A stretch of 64,000 bases of DNA from Prochlorococcus sp. AG-418-C09 (GCA_003214355.1 QCLS01000002.1:186001-250000); one strand, 5' to 3'; shown: positions 19,981 to 30,689, counted from the stretch's first letter. Translations and numbers: made by a program. Notes: generated by a model from the letters alone, not told the origin.

Positions 19981-21100
19981 TTAAGATTTGTCTTTGGAAT
20001 TAATATTATGCCTAAGCAATTCATGAATGAATTGGTCAAGTTCTCCATTGAGAACTCCATTTAAGTCATTTGTTTCTTTCATTGTTCGCAAATCTTTGAC
20101 CATTTGGTACGGATGAAAGACATAATTTCTTATTTGGTTTCCCCATGCCGCTTCAACGATATCACCTTTTATGTCAGCAATTTCTGAAGCACGCTGTTCT
20201 TTGGCAATCACTAATAGTTTAGCTTTTAAAAGTAAAATTGCTTTTTCTTTATTTTGCAACTGAGACCTTTCTTGAGTACATCTTACTGCAATCCCAGTTG
20301 GAAGATGAGTAACTCTTACAGCGGTCTCTACTTTATTAACATTCTGACCACCAGCGCCTCCTGATCTACTAGTAGTAATCTCTAAATCTTTCTCTGGAAT
20401 TTCTAAAGATATATTCTCATCTAATTTAGGCATAACTTCAACTCCTGCAAAACTAGTCTGTCTTTTACCATTTGCATTAAAAGGTGAGATTCTAACTAAT
20501 CTATGAGTTCCCTTTTCATACTTTAAGTAGCCATATGCATATTTACTATCAATCTCAAAAGTTACACTTTTAATACCAGCTTCTTCCCCTTCAGACAACT
20601 CATTAACTACCAATTTCATAGAATGATGTTCAGCCCACCTTGAATACATTCTTAATAATATTTCGACCCAATCTTGTGCATCTGTACCACCAGCTCCAGC
20701 ATTGATAGAAATAACTGCTCCTTCATTATCATATTCGCCAGATAATAATCTCTGAAATTCCCAATTATCAAGGTTTTCTTTTAAGTGAATGAGGCCCTTA
20801 TAAGACTCATTAATAAGTTCTTTCTCAGGTTCTAAAGAATAAAGCTCAAGAGAGGCTTCAGCATCAGATATATAAACCTTCCATTGTTTTAATAAACTTA
20901 ACTGATCTTTGATATCGTCCAGTCTTCTCATTTGCTTTTTGGCCTTATTTTGGTCATCCCAAAATAAGGGCTGTGAAACCATAGTTTCTAATTCTTTTTG
21001 TTTGGCCTCGAGTTGAGGTATGTCAAAGACAATCCTCTACATTCATAAGACGTTTAGTTAATTCAGCAAGATCTCTCTTAAATTCGGTTATATCAATCAA
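19981..21100 (-). CDS. prfB: Peptide chain release factor 2, expressed by programmed +1 frameshift
   Basis: RF2 ends translation at UGA and UAA. The ORF track shows only the downstream part ([10 protein letters not shown]...). That part contains [18 protein letters not shown] and the catalytic GGAGGQNVN loop. The true start lies upstream: a TTG at 21100 opens 25 codons ([18 protein letters not shown]...EDCL), then an in-frame UGA within CTTTGAC (21028-21022). A +1 shift there joins [14 protein letters not shown] to the main frame, giving about 372 aa, the normal RF2 length. A purine-rich AGAGGA lies just upstream as the internal Shine-Dalgarno-like stimulator. Low RF2 favours the shift, so synthesis is autoregulated. 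Confidence 0.93.
21022..21028 (-). promoter_or_regulatory. prfB: prfB +1 recoding site CTTTGAC
   Basis: The coding strand reads GAG GAT TGT CTT TGA CAT. Slippage of the peptidyl-tRNA from CUU to UUU at the UGA codon yields GAC (Asp) in the new frame. CUUUGAC is the established RF2 frameshift heptamer, and the upstream AGAGGA matches the anti-SD stimulator position. Confidence 0.93.
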
Positions 21101-21174
21101 AATAGAATGAAATTATTATTATTAATCTAACAAGTCAAATGATTTAATAGTATTAAGTAAATAATATTTTAAAA

Positions 21175-21429
21175 ATGGCTAAAGTAGAAATCTACACATG
21201 GCAATCTTGCCCTTTCTGTATACGTGCTAAATTATTGCTTAATAAGAAAGATATTGACTTTATTGAATATGAAATTGATGGTGACCAGAAAGCTAGAGCA
21301 AAAATGATAGTCAGAGCTAATGGAAGAAAAACAGTGCCTCAAATATTTATTGATGATAAAGGTATTGGTGGATGCGATGAACTTCATAAATTGGAGAAAG
21401 AAAATAAACTAGATTTATTGATCAATTAG
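21175..21429 (+). CDS. grxC: Glutaredoxin (GrxC type)
   Basis: This is a dithiol glutaredoxin of 84 aa. The start [16 protein letters not shown] places the CPFC active site at residues 12-15. [18 protein letters not shown] holds the cis-Pro and the glutathione-binding GG(C)D motif. It reduces protein disulfides and mixed disulfides with glutathione. It lies 5 bp before gshB, so glutathione use and synthesis are in one operon. Normal length. Confidence 0.94.
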   Translation: MAKVEIYTWQSCPFCIRAKLLLNKKDIDFIEYEIDGDQKARAKMIVRANGRKTVPQIFIDDKGIGGCDELHKLEKENKLDLLIN

Positions 21430-21434
21430 AAGTT

Positions 21435-22358
21435 ATGAAGTTTCTTTTTGTAATTGATCTATTAAAAAATATTAATCCTTTAAAAGATTCTTCAGTTGCG
21501 TTAATGCAAGCAACCTCGAGGAAGTTTATAGAGGTTTGGATATGCACTCCCCAGGATCTTGAGGCAAGAGGGGATGAAGTTTGGGCATCTTCAATAAAAA
21601 TTAACCCAAATCCTTGGCTTTCTAAGATAGAAACCGAATGTATTCCTTTGGCGGAGTTTAGTTGTATTTGGATGAGAAAAGACCCTCCCGTTAATGAAGG
21701 TTATTTATATGCTACACATCTTCTGGAAGTAGCTGAACGAAAGGGAGTCAAAGTAATCAATAAGCCTGCCTCATTAAGAGCATGGAATGAGAAATTAGGA
21801 GCCTTAAGATATAGTAATCTAATGGCTCCGACGTTAGTAGCTAGTAAAATAGATGACCTAATGAATTTTGCCCAGGCTCATGAAGATGTAGTCATAAAAC
21901 CATTAGGGGGGAAAGGAGGGCAAGGTGTTATTCGTATTACCCAGAATTCTCCTTGTATAAAAGCAATGATTGAATTAATAACCTGCCAAGAAGAGCTCCC
22001 AGTAATGATGCAGAAATTTATTCCTGAAGTTGCTCAGGGAGATAAAAGAATAATTATTGTGGATGGCGAACCATTTGGTGCAATTAATAGAATTCCCAAA
22101 AAAGGAGATTTTAGAAGCAATTTAGCATTGGGAGGTAAACCTGAAAAATCTAATTTATCAGATCAAGAAAAAATGATTTGTTCAGAGTTATCAATGCAGT
22201 TAAAAGAAGAAGGCCTTTTTTTTGTTGGAATTGATGTTATTAATGGAATGCTTAGTGAAATCAATGTAACTAGCCCTACTGGCTTGCGCGAGATCGAGAA
22301 GTTCTCAAATAAATCAATTGCTGACGAAATTATCGAAAACCTAATTTCTATTATTTAA
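21435..22358 (+). CDS. gshB: Glutathione synthetase
   Basis: GshB ligates glycine to gamma-glutamylcysteine using ATP. This is an ATP-grasp enzyme of 307 aa. The bacterial GshB N-terminal domain ([16 protein letters not shown]) is followed by [13 protein letters not shown] (ATP binding), [16 protein letters not shown], and [21 protein letters not shown] with metal-binding residues. Together with grxC upstream it forms a glutathione operon. Its end overlaps the menF end by 4 bp, tail to tail. Confidence 0.95.
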   Translation: MKFLFVIDLLKNINPLKDSSVALMQATSRKFIEVWICTPQDLEARGDEVWASSIKINPNPWLSKIETECIPLAEFSCIWMRKDPPVNEGYLYATHLLEVAERKGVKVINKPASLRAWNEKLGALRYSNLMAPTLVASKIDDLMNFAQAHEDVVIKPLGGKGGQGVIRITQNSPCIKAMIELITCQEELPVMMQKFIPEVAQGDKRIIIVDGEPFGAINRIPKKGDFRSNLALGGKPEKSNLSDQEKMICSELSMQLKEEGLFFVGIDVINGMLSEINVTSPTGLREIEKFSNKSIADEIIENLISII

Positions 22359-23740
22359 TAAAATATCTGTTCAGCAAGAGCTGAGAGCTTTAAATTAATT
22401 TCTTGCAACTCTTTATGAGGTATTGATCCGTGAACAAGTCCAGACCCTGCAGTTAATTGCAATTCTTTATCAATATATCTTGCGCCTCTAATTGCAACTC
22501 TAAAATCAGAATTACCATAAGAATCAACCCAACCTATGGGAGCAGAATAATTATATCTAGAGAAAGATTCAATTTTTTCTATAAAATTAGATGCTTTATT
22601 CTTTGGCAAGCCACATACTGCAGGAGTAGGATGAAGAGTTTTTAACAACTCAAATGGACATATATTATCAAATTGAGAATTAATTTCAGTACATAAATGA
22701 GAAATAGGACCAAAAGAAACAACTTTTAATTCTCCTTTATTAAATTTATTAATCTTCATTAATCTCAAACAATCAGTTAAATAATCAATCACAAAATCGT
22801 GTTCTCTTATGTCCTTGGCACTTTTTAAAAGCAGTTTATCATTATGGCCCGATTGAGCAGTGCCTGCTATTGCTTCTAGTGTAAGGATCTTTTCTCTAAA
22901 AGAAAATAATTTTTCTGGCGAAGCTCCGAAGGTTATATCTTCATAATTTCTTTTCCAAACATATGTACAACTATTATTTAGATTCAATCGGAAGTTCTTT
23001 AAAATATGAATCAAATTTAATTTATGATTCATTTCATAATTTATCCTTTTACATAAAACAACTTTTTTTAAAATTCCTTGATTTATAAGATCTAGACCTT
23101 CTAATATATCTTTTTTTAAATCTTCATTAGATCTATCTAAAAGTAAATTAAACCTTTTAATTTCTGGAATATCACCCTCATTTTCTTTCTTAGTAGAATC
23201 TTTTATATTAATAATCTCATTTCTAATAAACCGAATTTCTTTTATTAAATCTTTAAAAGAGGAATTTTCATCTAATTCATAATTGATTCTTAACCATGAA
23301 TTATGTAATTTTTTTATTATTAGTATTCTTGGTAATATTGCTTCCATTATTGGTACATCATTCTCAATCTTAGTCCTTAAAGAAGTATTACCATAGGAAA
23401 AAAAATAAATTACTTTCGATAAAGATTCCTTATCATTTGGACTATTAAGAAATGTCATTTGATCAAATACATTTTTGGTAAAATATTTGGCTTGCTCAAA
23501 CTTATTCAAGTCATTAATCTGAGCGAATTTACATTTATCCAAGGCAATATAAGACATTCGGTCCTTTTCTTCCCAGAAAGCAGAAAAAGAATATCTGTCA
23601 AGAAAATAGTTATACATATCAATTAAATCTAAAGAAGGCATCTTTACACAAATACTTACTAATCCTTTCCTAATACCACTATCCTGGTATTGAGATGAAA
23701 GATCCTTTAAAAATTCAGAGAAGCTGGATTCACAATGCAT
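22355..23740 (-). CDS. menF: Isochorismate synthase MenF
   Basis: It converts chorismate to isochorismate, the entry to phylloquinone (vitamin K1, the photosystem I cofactor) synthesis. The chorismate-binding domain occupies the C-terminal 270 residues: [43 protein letters not shown] and [11 protein letters not shown]. The N-terminal 190 residues are the variable region of MenF/EntC. The 461-aa length is usual. It is divergent from menA across about 100 bp and faces men genes, which supports MenF rather than a salicylate or siderophore role. Confidence 0.92.
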   Translation of the reverse strand: MHCESSFSEFLKDLSSQYQDSGIRKGLVSICVKMPSLDLIDMYNYFLDRYSFSAFWEEKDRMSYIALDKCKFAQINDLNKFEQAKYFTKNVFDQMTFLNSPNDKESLSKVIYFFSYGNTSLRTKIENDVPIMEAILPRILIIKKLHNSWLRINYELDENSSFKDLIKEIRFIRNEIINIKDSTKKENEGDIPEIKRFNLLLDRSNEDLKKDILEGLDLINQGILKKVVLCKRINYEMNHKLNLIHILKNFRLNLNNSCTYVWKRNYEDITFGASPEKLFSFREKILTLEAIAGTAQSGHNDKLLLKSAKDIREHDFVIDYLTDCLRLMKINKFNKGELKVVSFGPISHLCTEINSQFDNICPFELLKTLHPTPAVCGLPKNKASNFIEKIESFSRYNYSAPIGWVDSYGNSDFRVAIRGARYIDKELQLTAGSGLVHGSIPHKELQEINLKLSALAEQIFY

Positions 23741-23842
23741 AACTTATTGAAAATAACTAAAAATCATTCAATAAAGTAAAAAATGTAACTCAAATTATAA
23801 TCTATATTAAATAATAGAATTACTTTCTAAGATATTTATAAA
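23741..23842. promoter_or_regulatory. Divergent menF/menA promoter region
   Basis: About 100 bp separate two divergent phylloquinone genes. A TATAAT at 23796-23801 on the plus strand (47 bp before menA) could be a -10 box, but the spacer is so AT-rich that chance matches are likely. Shared control of both transcripts from here is an inference from orientation. Confidence 0.35.
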
Positions 23843-24760
23843 ATGGCTTTGAGTAAAAAAGCATTATGGATTCAGGCCTTAAAGTGGCCTCTATATTCAG
23901 TTGCAATAATGCCAATATTTATATCTGCTGCTTTTAATTTGTATTTATTTCATGAAATTAAAATAGGGAATTTCTTTGCATTCACATTTGCTTCGGTATT
24001 TATATTATTTTGGGAAAATTTAACTAACGACTTATTTGATGCTGAAACTGGCGTAGATGAATTTAAATTTCATTCAGTAGTAAACCTTTTTAGTAATAAA
24101 AATATCTTAAATATAATTGCATATTTATCTTTATTAGTTGGACTTCTATTGATAACAATAATATCTTTATCAACAAATATAAATATCCTTTTTTTAATTG
24201 TTGGGTGCTGTGTTCTGGGCTATGTATATCAAGGCCCACCTTTTAGATTGGGTTATTTTGGTCTTGGCGAGCCTTTGTGCTGGTTAGCCTTTGGACCATT
24301 AGCTCACTCAGCTGCTTTGTTGGCATTGAACCCTTCAACCAAGCAATCTTTTAAAATACCTTGGCAAGAAGCTTTATTACTAGGATCGGGGCCAGCATTG
24401 GCTACTACATTAATATTATTTTGCTCTCATTTTCATCAGATTAATCAAGATAAACTTCATGGGAAGAAATCTCCTTTAGTTTTAATTGGAACAAAAAAAG
24501 GGGCTTCTTTAATACCCTATATAATATTTATTATTTATTTAATAGAATTTGTAATTATTTTAAAAGGTTTTGTCCCTTACTCTTGTATGCTTTACTTAAT
24601 TAGTTTTCCTAATGCTTTTAAACTTATAAAACTTCTAAGAAATTCTCATAATAAACCAAGCACAATTAAGAATTGCAAGTTTATAGCTGTTCAATTTCAG
24701 ACTTTTAATGGAATTGGCTTGATTCTAGGCTTATTTGTATCCTTTCTAATTAATAAATGA
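23843..24760 (+). CDS. menA: 1,4-dihydroxy-2-naphthoate phytyltransferase MenA
   Basis: This membrane prenyltransferase (UbiA superfamily) attaches the phytyl chain to DHNA to form demethylphylloquinone. The 305 residues contain about eight hydrophobic segments. The prenyl-diphosphate site is NLTNDLFDAETGVDE (NxxxDxxxD), and the second Asp motif lies around NQDKLHGKKSPLVLIG. YVYQGPPFRLGYFGLGEP is the conserved MenA loop. The stop overlaps menC by 4 bp (ATGA). Confidence 0.94.
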   Translation: MALSKKALWIQALKWPLYSVAIMPIFISAAFNLYLFHEIKIGNFFAFTFASVFILFWENLTNDLFDAETGVDEFKFHSVVNLFSNKNILNIIAYLSLLVGLLLITIISLSTNINILFLIVGCCVLGYVYQGPPFRLGYFGLGEPLCWLAFGPLAHSAALLALNPSTKQSFKIPWQEALLLGSGPALATTLILFCSHFHQINQDKLHGKKSPLVLIGTKKGASLIPYIIFIIYLIEFVIILKGFVPYSCMLYLISFPNAFKLIKLLRNSHNKPSTIKNCKFIAVQFQTFNGIGLILGLFVSFLINK

Positions 24761-25719
24761 AAATAAACTTTAAAAAAAAATATTTTCACTTCAACTTATC
24801 GCAATCTATTAAAACCTCTAAAAAGAAAATCATATTTAAGCATGGATGGCTTATTAAGTTGGAAAATAAGAATAAAATAGGATTTGGAGAGATATCACCG
24901 CTTTCTCAAAATAATTTCAAAGAGTGTCAAAGACAACTTATACAAATACCTCCTAATCTAGATGAATCAAATCTTCTTCAAAATGTTAAATCATTTCACC
25001 CATGTGTTCAATCAGCCTTGCATACAGCAATGGCAGAATTAAAAGGGGAACTAATTTTAAATGATAATAATCAATTTAAAAATATCGATCAAACAGCTAT
25101 TCTTTGTGATTCTCACTCTATTCAAGAAGACTTAAAGATATTTATAAGTAAAAATAAATCTATGACAAAACCAATCACATTAAAATGGAAAGTAGGAATA
25201 AAAGATAATAATACTGAAGAATTACTTCTAGAAAAAGTTCTTAATCAAATAAAAAACAATATTAGATTGAGAATAGATGCTAATGGAGCTTGGAGTAGAA
25301 GAATAGCTGAAAGATGGGCAGATATTCTTAAAGGCAATGAAAATCTAGATTGGTTAGAACAGCCTTTACCAGAAGATGACTTGGAGGGCCTCAAAGCACT
25401 TCAAAAAAAGATTCCCGTTGCTTTGGACGAATCTTTACTTAAATACCCAAATTTAATTGAGGAGTGGGATGGCTGGCAAATTAGAAGACCTTCTCAAGAA
25501 AGTAATCCAATTATTCTTATGAAAGAATTAGAAAATAAAAAAGGTTATAGATCAATCAGTACATCTTTTGAAACTGGAATAGGAAGAAGAATTATTTATC
25601 ATCTAGCTTCGCTCCAATTAGAAGGGCCTACGCCAAAAGTTCCAGGCTTAGCATTAAAACAGATTCCGAAATCTTCCCTTTTTTCAAGTGATGCGAAATT
25701 GGTTTGGGATAATTTATGA
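24757..25719 (+). CDS. menC: o-Succinylbenzoate synthase MenC
   Basis: This enolase-superfamily dehydratase makes o-succinylbenzoate from SHCHC. The N-terminal capping domain includes GFGEISPL. In the barrel, LKWKVG carries the catalytic lysine of the KxK type, LRIDANGAWS the first metal Asp, LEQPLPEDD the Glu, and VALDESL the third acid. The 320-aa length fits the family. It overlaps both menA and menE by 4 bp, forming a coupled menA-menC-menE operon. Confidence 0.92.
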   Translation: MKINFKKKYFHFNLSQSIKTSKKKIIFKHGWLIKLENKNKIGFGEISPLSQNNFKECQRQLIQIPPNLDESNLLQNVKSFHPCVQSALHTAMAELKGELILNDNNQFKNIDQTAILCDSHSIQEDLKIFISKNKSMTKPITLKWKVGIKDNNTEELLLEKVLNQIKNNIRLRIDANGAWSRRIAERWADILKGNENLDWLEQPLPEDDLEGLKALQKKIPVALDESLLKYPNLIEEWDGWQIRRPSQESNPIILMKELENKKGYRSISTSFETGIGRRIIYHLASLQLEGPTPKVPGLALKQIPKSSLFSSDAKLVWDNL

Positions 25720-26942
25720 TGACAAATATCAAAGAGATCACAGTTCAGAATAATGAAGAATTAAGTTCAAACTTAATTCTTAAATATCTTGAAAGAAAGA
25801 AATTAATATATATAAAAAACGAATCAAATCAATGTGATGATAAATTAGAGCCAATTAATTTTGACCCTCCCGCAATTATTCTAAAAAGTAGCGGAAGTTT
25901 TCAAAAGCCTAAGACATGCATTCATAAAGTAGAAAATCTTGATAATTCAGCGAAGTATTCTGGAATTTGGCTCCAAGAGCAAGGCTTGAAATTAGAAAAT
26001 TGTTGTATTTTTAATACTTTACCTCTGAATCACATAAGTGGTTTTATGGCATTGTGGAGAAGTCATAAATGGCAGTGTGACTACATTAGTATTTCTAATG
26101 AATTACTAAAACAAACCAAAGAATTATTGGAAAAAACAATTTCCATCAACAATATAAATAAAAAGACTCTAATAACATCCTTAGTGCCGACTCAACTAAA
26201 AAGGCTTTTAAAAGAACCAGATGGAATTAAATGGTTAAAACTTTTTGACGTAATATGGCTTGGGGGTTCATCAATTTCGATCAAAACAGCAAACCAATGT
26301 AGAAGAGCAGGAATCAAGCTGGCACCCTGTTATGGATCTACAGAAACTGCAGCAATGATATCTTGTTTAAAACCAATAGATTTCCTAGAAGGAAATAATA
26401 CTGTAGGAGAACCACTAAAAGATGTTCAGCTAAAAGTTAATCAAAAAGGATTAATAACTATAAACGCAGAAAGAATTGGAATAGAATATGTAAATCCAAC
26501 AAACCTGAAAAAGTTTGCAAATGATGAAGGTTGGTGGGAAAGTAGTGATCTTGGACAAATTATAAAAATAAATCAGCAACATTTCCTGAATTTCTTAGGA
26601 AGGGCAGATAATGCATTTCAATCTGGAGGAGAAACTGTTTTCCCTGAATTAATTAAAAAAAGATTAGAAGAAATAATCTCAATAAAAAGTTTGCCCATTA
26701 AGGATGTTTTCATTAATAAAATAAGAGATGAGATCTGGGAAAATAGATTTGAAGTTTTATTAAGTTTTAACAATAAGTTAAAATCAACCATCATTGATAA
26801 TTCACTACAAGTATTAGAAAAAAATTATCGTAATTGGCCAAATCATGAAAGGCCTAGGAAAATAGTAGTTTTAGAAAATAAACTTAGTTCTTCGAATGTA
26901 AAAGCAAGTGAAATGAAAAGTTGGAAAGATACTGAAGATTAA
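25716..26942 (+). CDS. menE: o-Succinylbenzoate-CoA ligase MenE
   Basis: This is an acyl-adenylate-forming ligase that activates o-succinylbenzoate with CoA. Motifs are ILKSSGSFQKPK (P-loop-like, divergent), LPLNHISGFMALWRS, CYGSTETAAM (adenylate binding) and FLGRADNAFQSGGETVFP, where the hinge Asp/Arg is seen. It is 408 aa, shorter than many ligases but typical of cyanobacterial MenE. It is the last gene of the men operon. It ends 4 bp from the thioesterase gene on the other strand. Confidence 0.9.
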   Translation: MMTNIKEITVQNNEELSSNLILKYLERKKLIYIKNESNQCDDKLEPINFDPPAIILKSSGSFQKPKTCIHKVENLDNSAKYSGIWLQEQGLKLENCCIFNTLPLNHISGFMALWRSHKWQCDYISISNELLKQTKELLEKTISINNINKKTLITSLVPTQLKRLLKEPDGIKWLKLFDVIWLGGSSISIKTANQCRRAGIKLAPCYGSTETAAMISCLKPIDFLEGNNTVGEPLKDVQLKVNQKGLITINAERIGIEYVNPTNLKKFANDEGWWESSDLGQIIKINQQHFLNFLGRADNAFQSGGETVFPELIKKRLEEIISIKSLPIKDVFINKIRDEIWENRFEVLLSFNNKLKSTIIDNSLQVLEKNYRNWPNHERPRKIVVLENKLSSSNVKASEMKSWKDTED

Positions 26943-26946
26943 TTAA

Positions 26947-27414
26947 CTAACACTCTTTAATTTTATTTTCTAAATTAGAAGCCTCAATCCAAAGTTCTAA
27001 AGAGTCTGGCAAATTAATCTTATCTTTTGTATTTAAATCAATGGAACAATGAACTATGTTAACTTCTGCTGCTTTAACTGATTTATTAAAAAAAAGAGTT
27101 TTAATTTTAAATAAATGATTATTAATTTTAGAGGGTATAACCTTTATATTCAAAGTGCAACCTAATTCTATAGGAGAGAGGAAATTTGCTTCACAATTAA
27201 TAATTGGTAGACCTCTTTCAATTTTATTATGAGTAGAAGGAAAAATCTCTTTATGAGAAATACCATATTTATCAAGGCTTTCCTCCCAAGATTGATGGGC
27301 AAAGCTTAATAGATTATGAAAATGAATAATCCCCGCTGAATCGCATTCGCCAAACTTAACTTTCCTTTCTAAAAGTAACCAATAATCTGATTTCATATAG
27401 AGATTATCTATCAA
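26947..27414 (-). CDS. Hotdog-fold thioesterase, likely DHNA-CoA thioesterase
   Basis: This 155-aa 4HBT-family protein has the active-site segment [26 protein letters not shown]. The Asp of ECDSAG fits the catalytic residue of 1,4-dihydroxy-2-naphthoyl-CoA hydrolases such as Synechocystis Slr0204. That enzyme releases DHNA for MenA, so the job would complete the neighbouring men pathway. It overlaps the end of ndhH by 11 bp on the same strand, so it is expressed with an NDH-1 subunit. Specificity rests on context and family. Confidence 0.8.
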   Translation of the reverse strand: MIDNLYMKSDYWLLLERKVKFGECDSAGIIHFHNLLSFAHQSWEESLDKYGISHKEIFPSTHNKIERGLPIINCEANFLSPIELGCTLNIKVIPSKINNHLFKIKTLFFNKSVKAAEVNIVHCSIDLNTKDKINLPDSLELWIEASNLENKIKEC

Positions 27415-28591
27415 CCGATCCCATAATTACATCAATAGACCCAAGAATTGCCATAATGTCTGCTATTTTATTTCCTTTAAGAATATGAGGTAATATTTGT
27501 AGATTATTAAGATCTGCAGCTCTAATTTTAAATCGCCAAGGAGTGACTTCATTATTACCCTGAATGAATACTCCTATTTCTCCCTTACCAGATTCTAGCC
27601 TGGTATATAGTTCACCTGATGGAATTTTAAAAGTTGGTGCAACTTTCTTAGCTACATACTGATAATCCAGACCAAAAATTTCATTCTTTTTATCATCAGT
27701 AGCCATTCGCTTAGCCTCTAAATTTTCAGTAGGTCCTCCAGGGATCATTTCAGAAGCTTGTCGGATTATTTTTAAAGATTGTCGCATTTCTTCAATTCTT
27801 ACTCTATACCTTGCATAACAATCTCCTTCTTTTGCTGAAGCAATTTCCCAATCAAAATCATCATAACATTCATATTTATCAGCTTTTCTTAAATCCCATG
27901 AGACACCAGAAGCCCTTAACATTGGTCCTGAAAGAGACCAATTGATAGCTTGCTCTTTATTAATAGTTCCTAAACCCTCAATCCTTTTCTTAAAAATTGG
28001 ATTATTTGTTATTAATTTCTCATACTCATCAATTTTAGGGGCAAACCAATCACAAAAATCAATACATTTATCCAGCCATCCATAAGGTAGATCACAAGCA
28101 ACACCTCCAATTCTAAAATAATTATTATTAATTAATCTTTGACCTGTTGCGGCTTCCCAAAGATCGTAAATCATTTCTCTTTCTCTAAAAATATAAAAGA
28201 AAGGTGTTTGGGCTCCCACATCAGCAAGAAAAGGACCAAGCCAAAGTAGATGATTAGCTATTCTATTTAGCTCTAACATTAAGACCCGTATGTAACTTGC
28301 TCTTTTTGGGACAACAATGTTTGCTAACTTTTCAGGGGCATTTACAACAATAGCTTCATAAAACATGCCCGCTGCGTAATCCATTCTGCTTACATAAGGT
28401 ACATACATAACATTTGTTCTATTCTCAGCTATTTTCTCCATCCCCCTATGCAAATAACCTATCACGGGTTCACAATCAATTACGTTCTCGCCATCAAGGG
28501 TAACAACTAATCTCAGAACGCCATGCATAGATGGATGATGGGGCCCAAAATTAACCACCATTGGTTCAGTTCTTGTCTCTAGTTGAGCCAT
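27404..28591 (-). CDS. ndhH: NDH-1 subunit H (NdhH)
   Basis: This is the 49-kDa/NuoD homologue of the photosynthetic NDH-1 complex, a peripheral-arm subunit next to the quinone site. The N-terminus ([20 protein letters not shown]) is the family signature. [17 protein letters not shown]-type sequence, [11 protein letters not shown] and the C-terminal [18 protein letters not shown] are present. The 395-aa length is normal. NDH-1 drives cyclic electron flow, respiration and CO2 uptake at thylakoids. It is separated here from the other ndh genes and followed by the thioesterase. Confidence 0.97.
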   Translation of the reverse strand: MAQLETRTEPMVVNFGPHHPSMHGVLRLVVTLDGENVIDCEPVIGYLHRGMEKIAENRTNVMYVPYVSRMDYAAGMFYEAIVVNAPEKLANIVVPKRASYIRVLMLELNRIANHLLWLGPFLADVGAQTPFFYIFREREMIYDLWEAATGQRLINNNYFRIGGVACDLPYGWLDKCIDFCDWFAPKIDEYEKLITNNPIFKKRIEGLGTINKEQAINWSLSGPMLRASGVSWDLRKADKYECYDDFDWEIASAKEGDCYARYRVRIEEMRQSLKIIRQASEMIPGGPTENLEAKRMATDDKKNEIFGLDYQYVAKKVAPTFKIPSGELYTRLESGKGEIGVFIQGNNEVTPWRFKIRAADLNNLQILPHILKGNKIADIMAILGSIDVIMGSVDR

Positions 28592-28628
28592 TAAAATTAA
28601 TCCTTTTATTAAATATTACTAGAAAGTT

Positions 28629-29531
28629 ATGGAAAATGAATCTCATAATACATCTTTTTTTTATCACCAATCAGTAATGACGCAAGAAATATTAGATTCT
28701 ATAGACTATTGCCCACATATTTCATTCAAAGATTTTCTAGGGATAGATGCAACCTTAGGCGGTGGAGGTCATTCTTACCAGTTATTAAAGAAATACCATA
28801 ACTTAAAAATCATTGGATTAGATCAAGACCCAGATGCAAGAAATGCATCAATCGCTAATTTGAAAGAATTTAAAAATAGAATTACTATTAACGCATTTAA
28901 TTTTGCAGATTATATCCCCGAAAAAAAAGTCTCATTCGTTATTGCCGATCTAGGAGTTAATAGTAATCAACTTGGTAATCCTGAGAGAGGATTCAGTTTC
29001 TTAAAGGATGGACCATTAGATATGCGTATGAATCCCTCTTTAGAAATTACTGCTGAAAAGTTATTAAAACAAATCAGTGAAAAAGATCTAGCAGATTTAA
29101 TTTATGAATATGGTGATGAAAGACTTTCAAGAAAGATTGCCCATAAAATTAAAAAAGAATTACAAGAAAAAGGTAATTTCTCTGGTACAAAAGAATTAGC
29201 ATACTCAATAGCAGGGTGCTTCCCACCTAAACAAAGATATAGAAGAATTCATCCAGCCACTAGGACTTTTCAAGCCTTAAGAATTGCAGTTAACAGAGAA
29301 ATCGATGTACTAAAAAAATTACTAGATAATGCTCCTAATTGGCTCATGCCTGGAGGGATAATTACAATAATTAGCTTTCACTCAATAGAGGACAGGTTAG
29401 TCAAGAATCATTTTAGAAATGATATGAGATTAATTCCAATCACCAAAAAACCTCTTACTCCCTCTGCCTCCGAAATACTTGAGAACAAAAGGTCCAGAAG
29501 TGCTAAATTGAGAATTGCACAAATTAAGTAA
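28629..29531 (+). CDS. rsmH: 16S rRNA (cytosine-1402 N4)-methyltransferase RsmH
   Basis: This SAM-dependent methyltransferase modifies the decoding centre of 16S rRNA. The 300 residues include HQSVM near the N-terminus, IDATLGGGGHS (SAM binding), GLDQDPDA, LADLGVNSNQL-type sequence and RGFSF, then RIHPATRTFQALRIAVN and IISFHSIEDRLVK. The terminal KRSRSAKLRIA is conserved. It was formerly named MraW and lies here outside any cell-division cluster. It is divergent from ndhH across 37 bp. Confidence 0.95.
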   Translation: MENESHNTSFFYHQSVMTQEILDSIDYCPHISFKDFLGIDATLGGGGHSYQLLKKYHNLKIIGLDQDPDARNASIANLKEFKNRITINAFNFADYIPEKKVSFVIADLGVNSNQLGNPERGFSFLKDGPLDMRMNPSLEITAEKLLKQISEKDLADLIYEYGDERLSRKIAHKIKKELQEKGNFSGTKELAYSIAGCFPPKQRYRRIHPATRTFQALRIAVNREIDVLKKLLDNAPNWLMPGGIITIISFHSIEDRLVKNHFRNDMRLIPITKKPLTPSASEILENKRSRSAKLRIAQIK

Positions 29532-29543
29532 TTGATTTTTATG

Positions 29544-30689
29544 CTATCTAATAGTTTTCACTAAATAAGAAATTTCACTAATAGTCGTATCTATATCATC
29601 AGAAGAAGTCATTAATCCAATACTTAATCTGATAGATGACTCTGCTTCTTTCAAAGATTTTCCCAAAGCGAGTAAAACATGTGAGGGTTTACCGTTACTG
29701 CATGCAGATCCACTAGAACAAATGATTTTAGGTTTTAATCTCTTATGCAATAAAGCTCCATTAACCTTAGGAAAAGTAATATTCAAATTATGAGGCAACC
29801 TCTCATACATAGAACCATTAACTTCAAGAAGGGAAATATTTTCAGTCAAACCTTTAAGCAAATTATCTCTATGAAATGCAAGTTTTTCTGCATTCTCTTT
29901 AGTATTTCTAATAGCTATCTCTATTGCTTTTGTAAATCCAACAATTAAAGGCAAAGGAATAGTTCCTGACCTTAATCCAAATTCTTGCCCACCTCCTACA
30001 AACAATGGATCTAATTCAATCTCCTCATCTATTACTAGAATACCAATCCCCTTAGGACCATATATCTTATGAGAACTAAATGTAATCATATTGGCTATGG
30101 AATCCAAATCCTTCATTGGTATATAACCAATACATTGTGCCGCATCAGTATGCAAAACAATTCCCTTAGACTTGCAAATAGAATAAATCCATTGCAGGGG
30201 TTGAATTACTCCAATCTCATTATTAGCCAACATTATGCTAACTAAGAATGTTTCTGGTTTTATGGCTTCAATAAACTTCTGCTTTGAAAGCAAACCATTC
30301 TTTTCTGGCTCTATTTCTGTCACAGTATAACCTTCTTTTTTTAATTTTCTTAGAGGTTCTAAAACTGCTTGATGCTCTGTCTTTAGTGTAATTATATGGC
30401 CATATTTACCAGTTCTCTTATTAAAATTTCTTGCAAATCCAATTAAGGCAAGATTATTGGATTCTGTAGCTCCGCTTGTAAAAATTACTCTTCTATTCTT
30501 AAGTTTCAAGTAAGTTTGTACTCTCTCTCTTGAAACTTCAAGAACAGCACTAGCATTAATATTTGCTAAATTAGATTTACTTGAAGGATTAGCAAAATTT
30601 TCAGTCCAATAAGGATTCATCGATTCAACAACTTCCTTTAAACAAGGAGTCGATGACTGGTAATCTAGTAGAATAGGACTTGTAACCAT
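29544..30689 (-). CDS. Cysteine desulfurase (IscS/NifS family)
   Basis: This PLP enzyme takes sulfur from cysteine for Fe-S clusters and thiolated tRNAs. The 381 residues show LDYQSSTPC (N-terminal), FTSGATESNNLAL, HTDAAQCIGYIP and SSHKIYGPKGIG with the Schiff-base lysine. SSGSACSNGKPSH carries the active-site cysteine on a long loop, so it belongs to the class I (IscS/NifS) group. Cyanobacteria usually carry several desulfurases, and I cannot say which one this is. No isc or suf genes adjoin it. Confidence 0.9.
   Translation of the reverse strand: MVTSPILLDYQSSTPCLKEVVESMNPYWTENFANPSSKSNLANINASAVLEVSRERVQTYLKLKNRRVIFTSGATESNNLALIGFARNFNKRTGKYGHIITLKTEHQAVLEPLRKLKKEGYTVTEIEPEKNGLLSKQKFIEAIKPETFLVSIMLANNEIGVIQPLQWIYSICKSKGIVLHTDAAQCIGYIPMKDLDSIANMITFSSHKIYGPKGIGILVIDEEIELDPLFVGGGQEFGLRSGTIPLPLIVGFTKAIEIAIRNTKENAEKLAFHRDNLLKGLTENISLLEVNGSMYERLPHNLNITFPKVNGALLHKRLKPKIICSSGSACSNGKPSHVLLALGKSLKEAESSIRLSIGLMTSSDDIDTTISEISYLVKTIR

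Noticed and set aside
20983-21100. prfB as a pseudogene with a stop near its start
   Set aside because: The stop is the programmed CTTTGAC site and both frames continue correctly.
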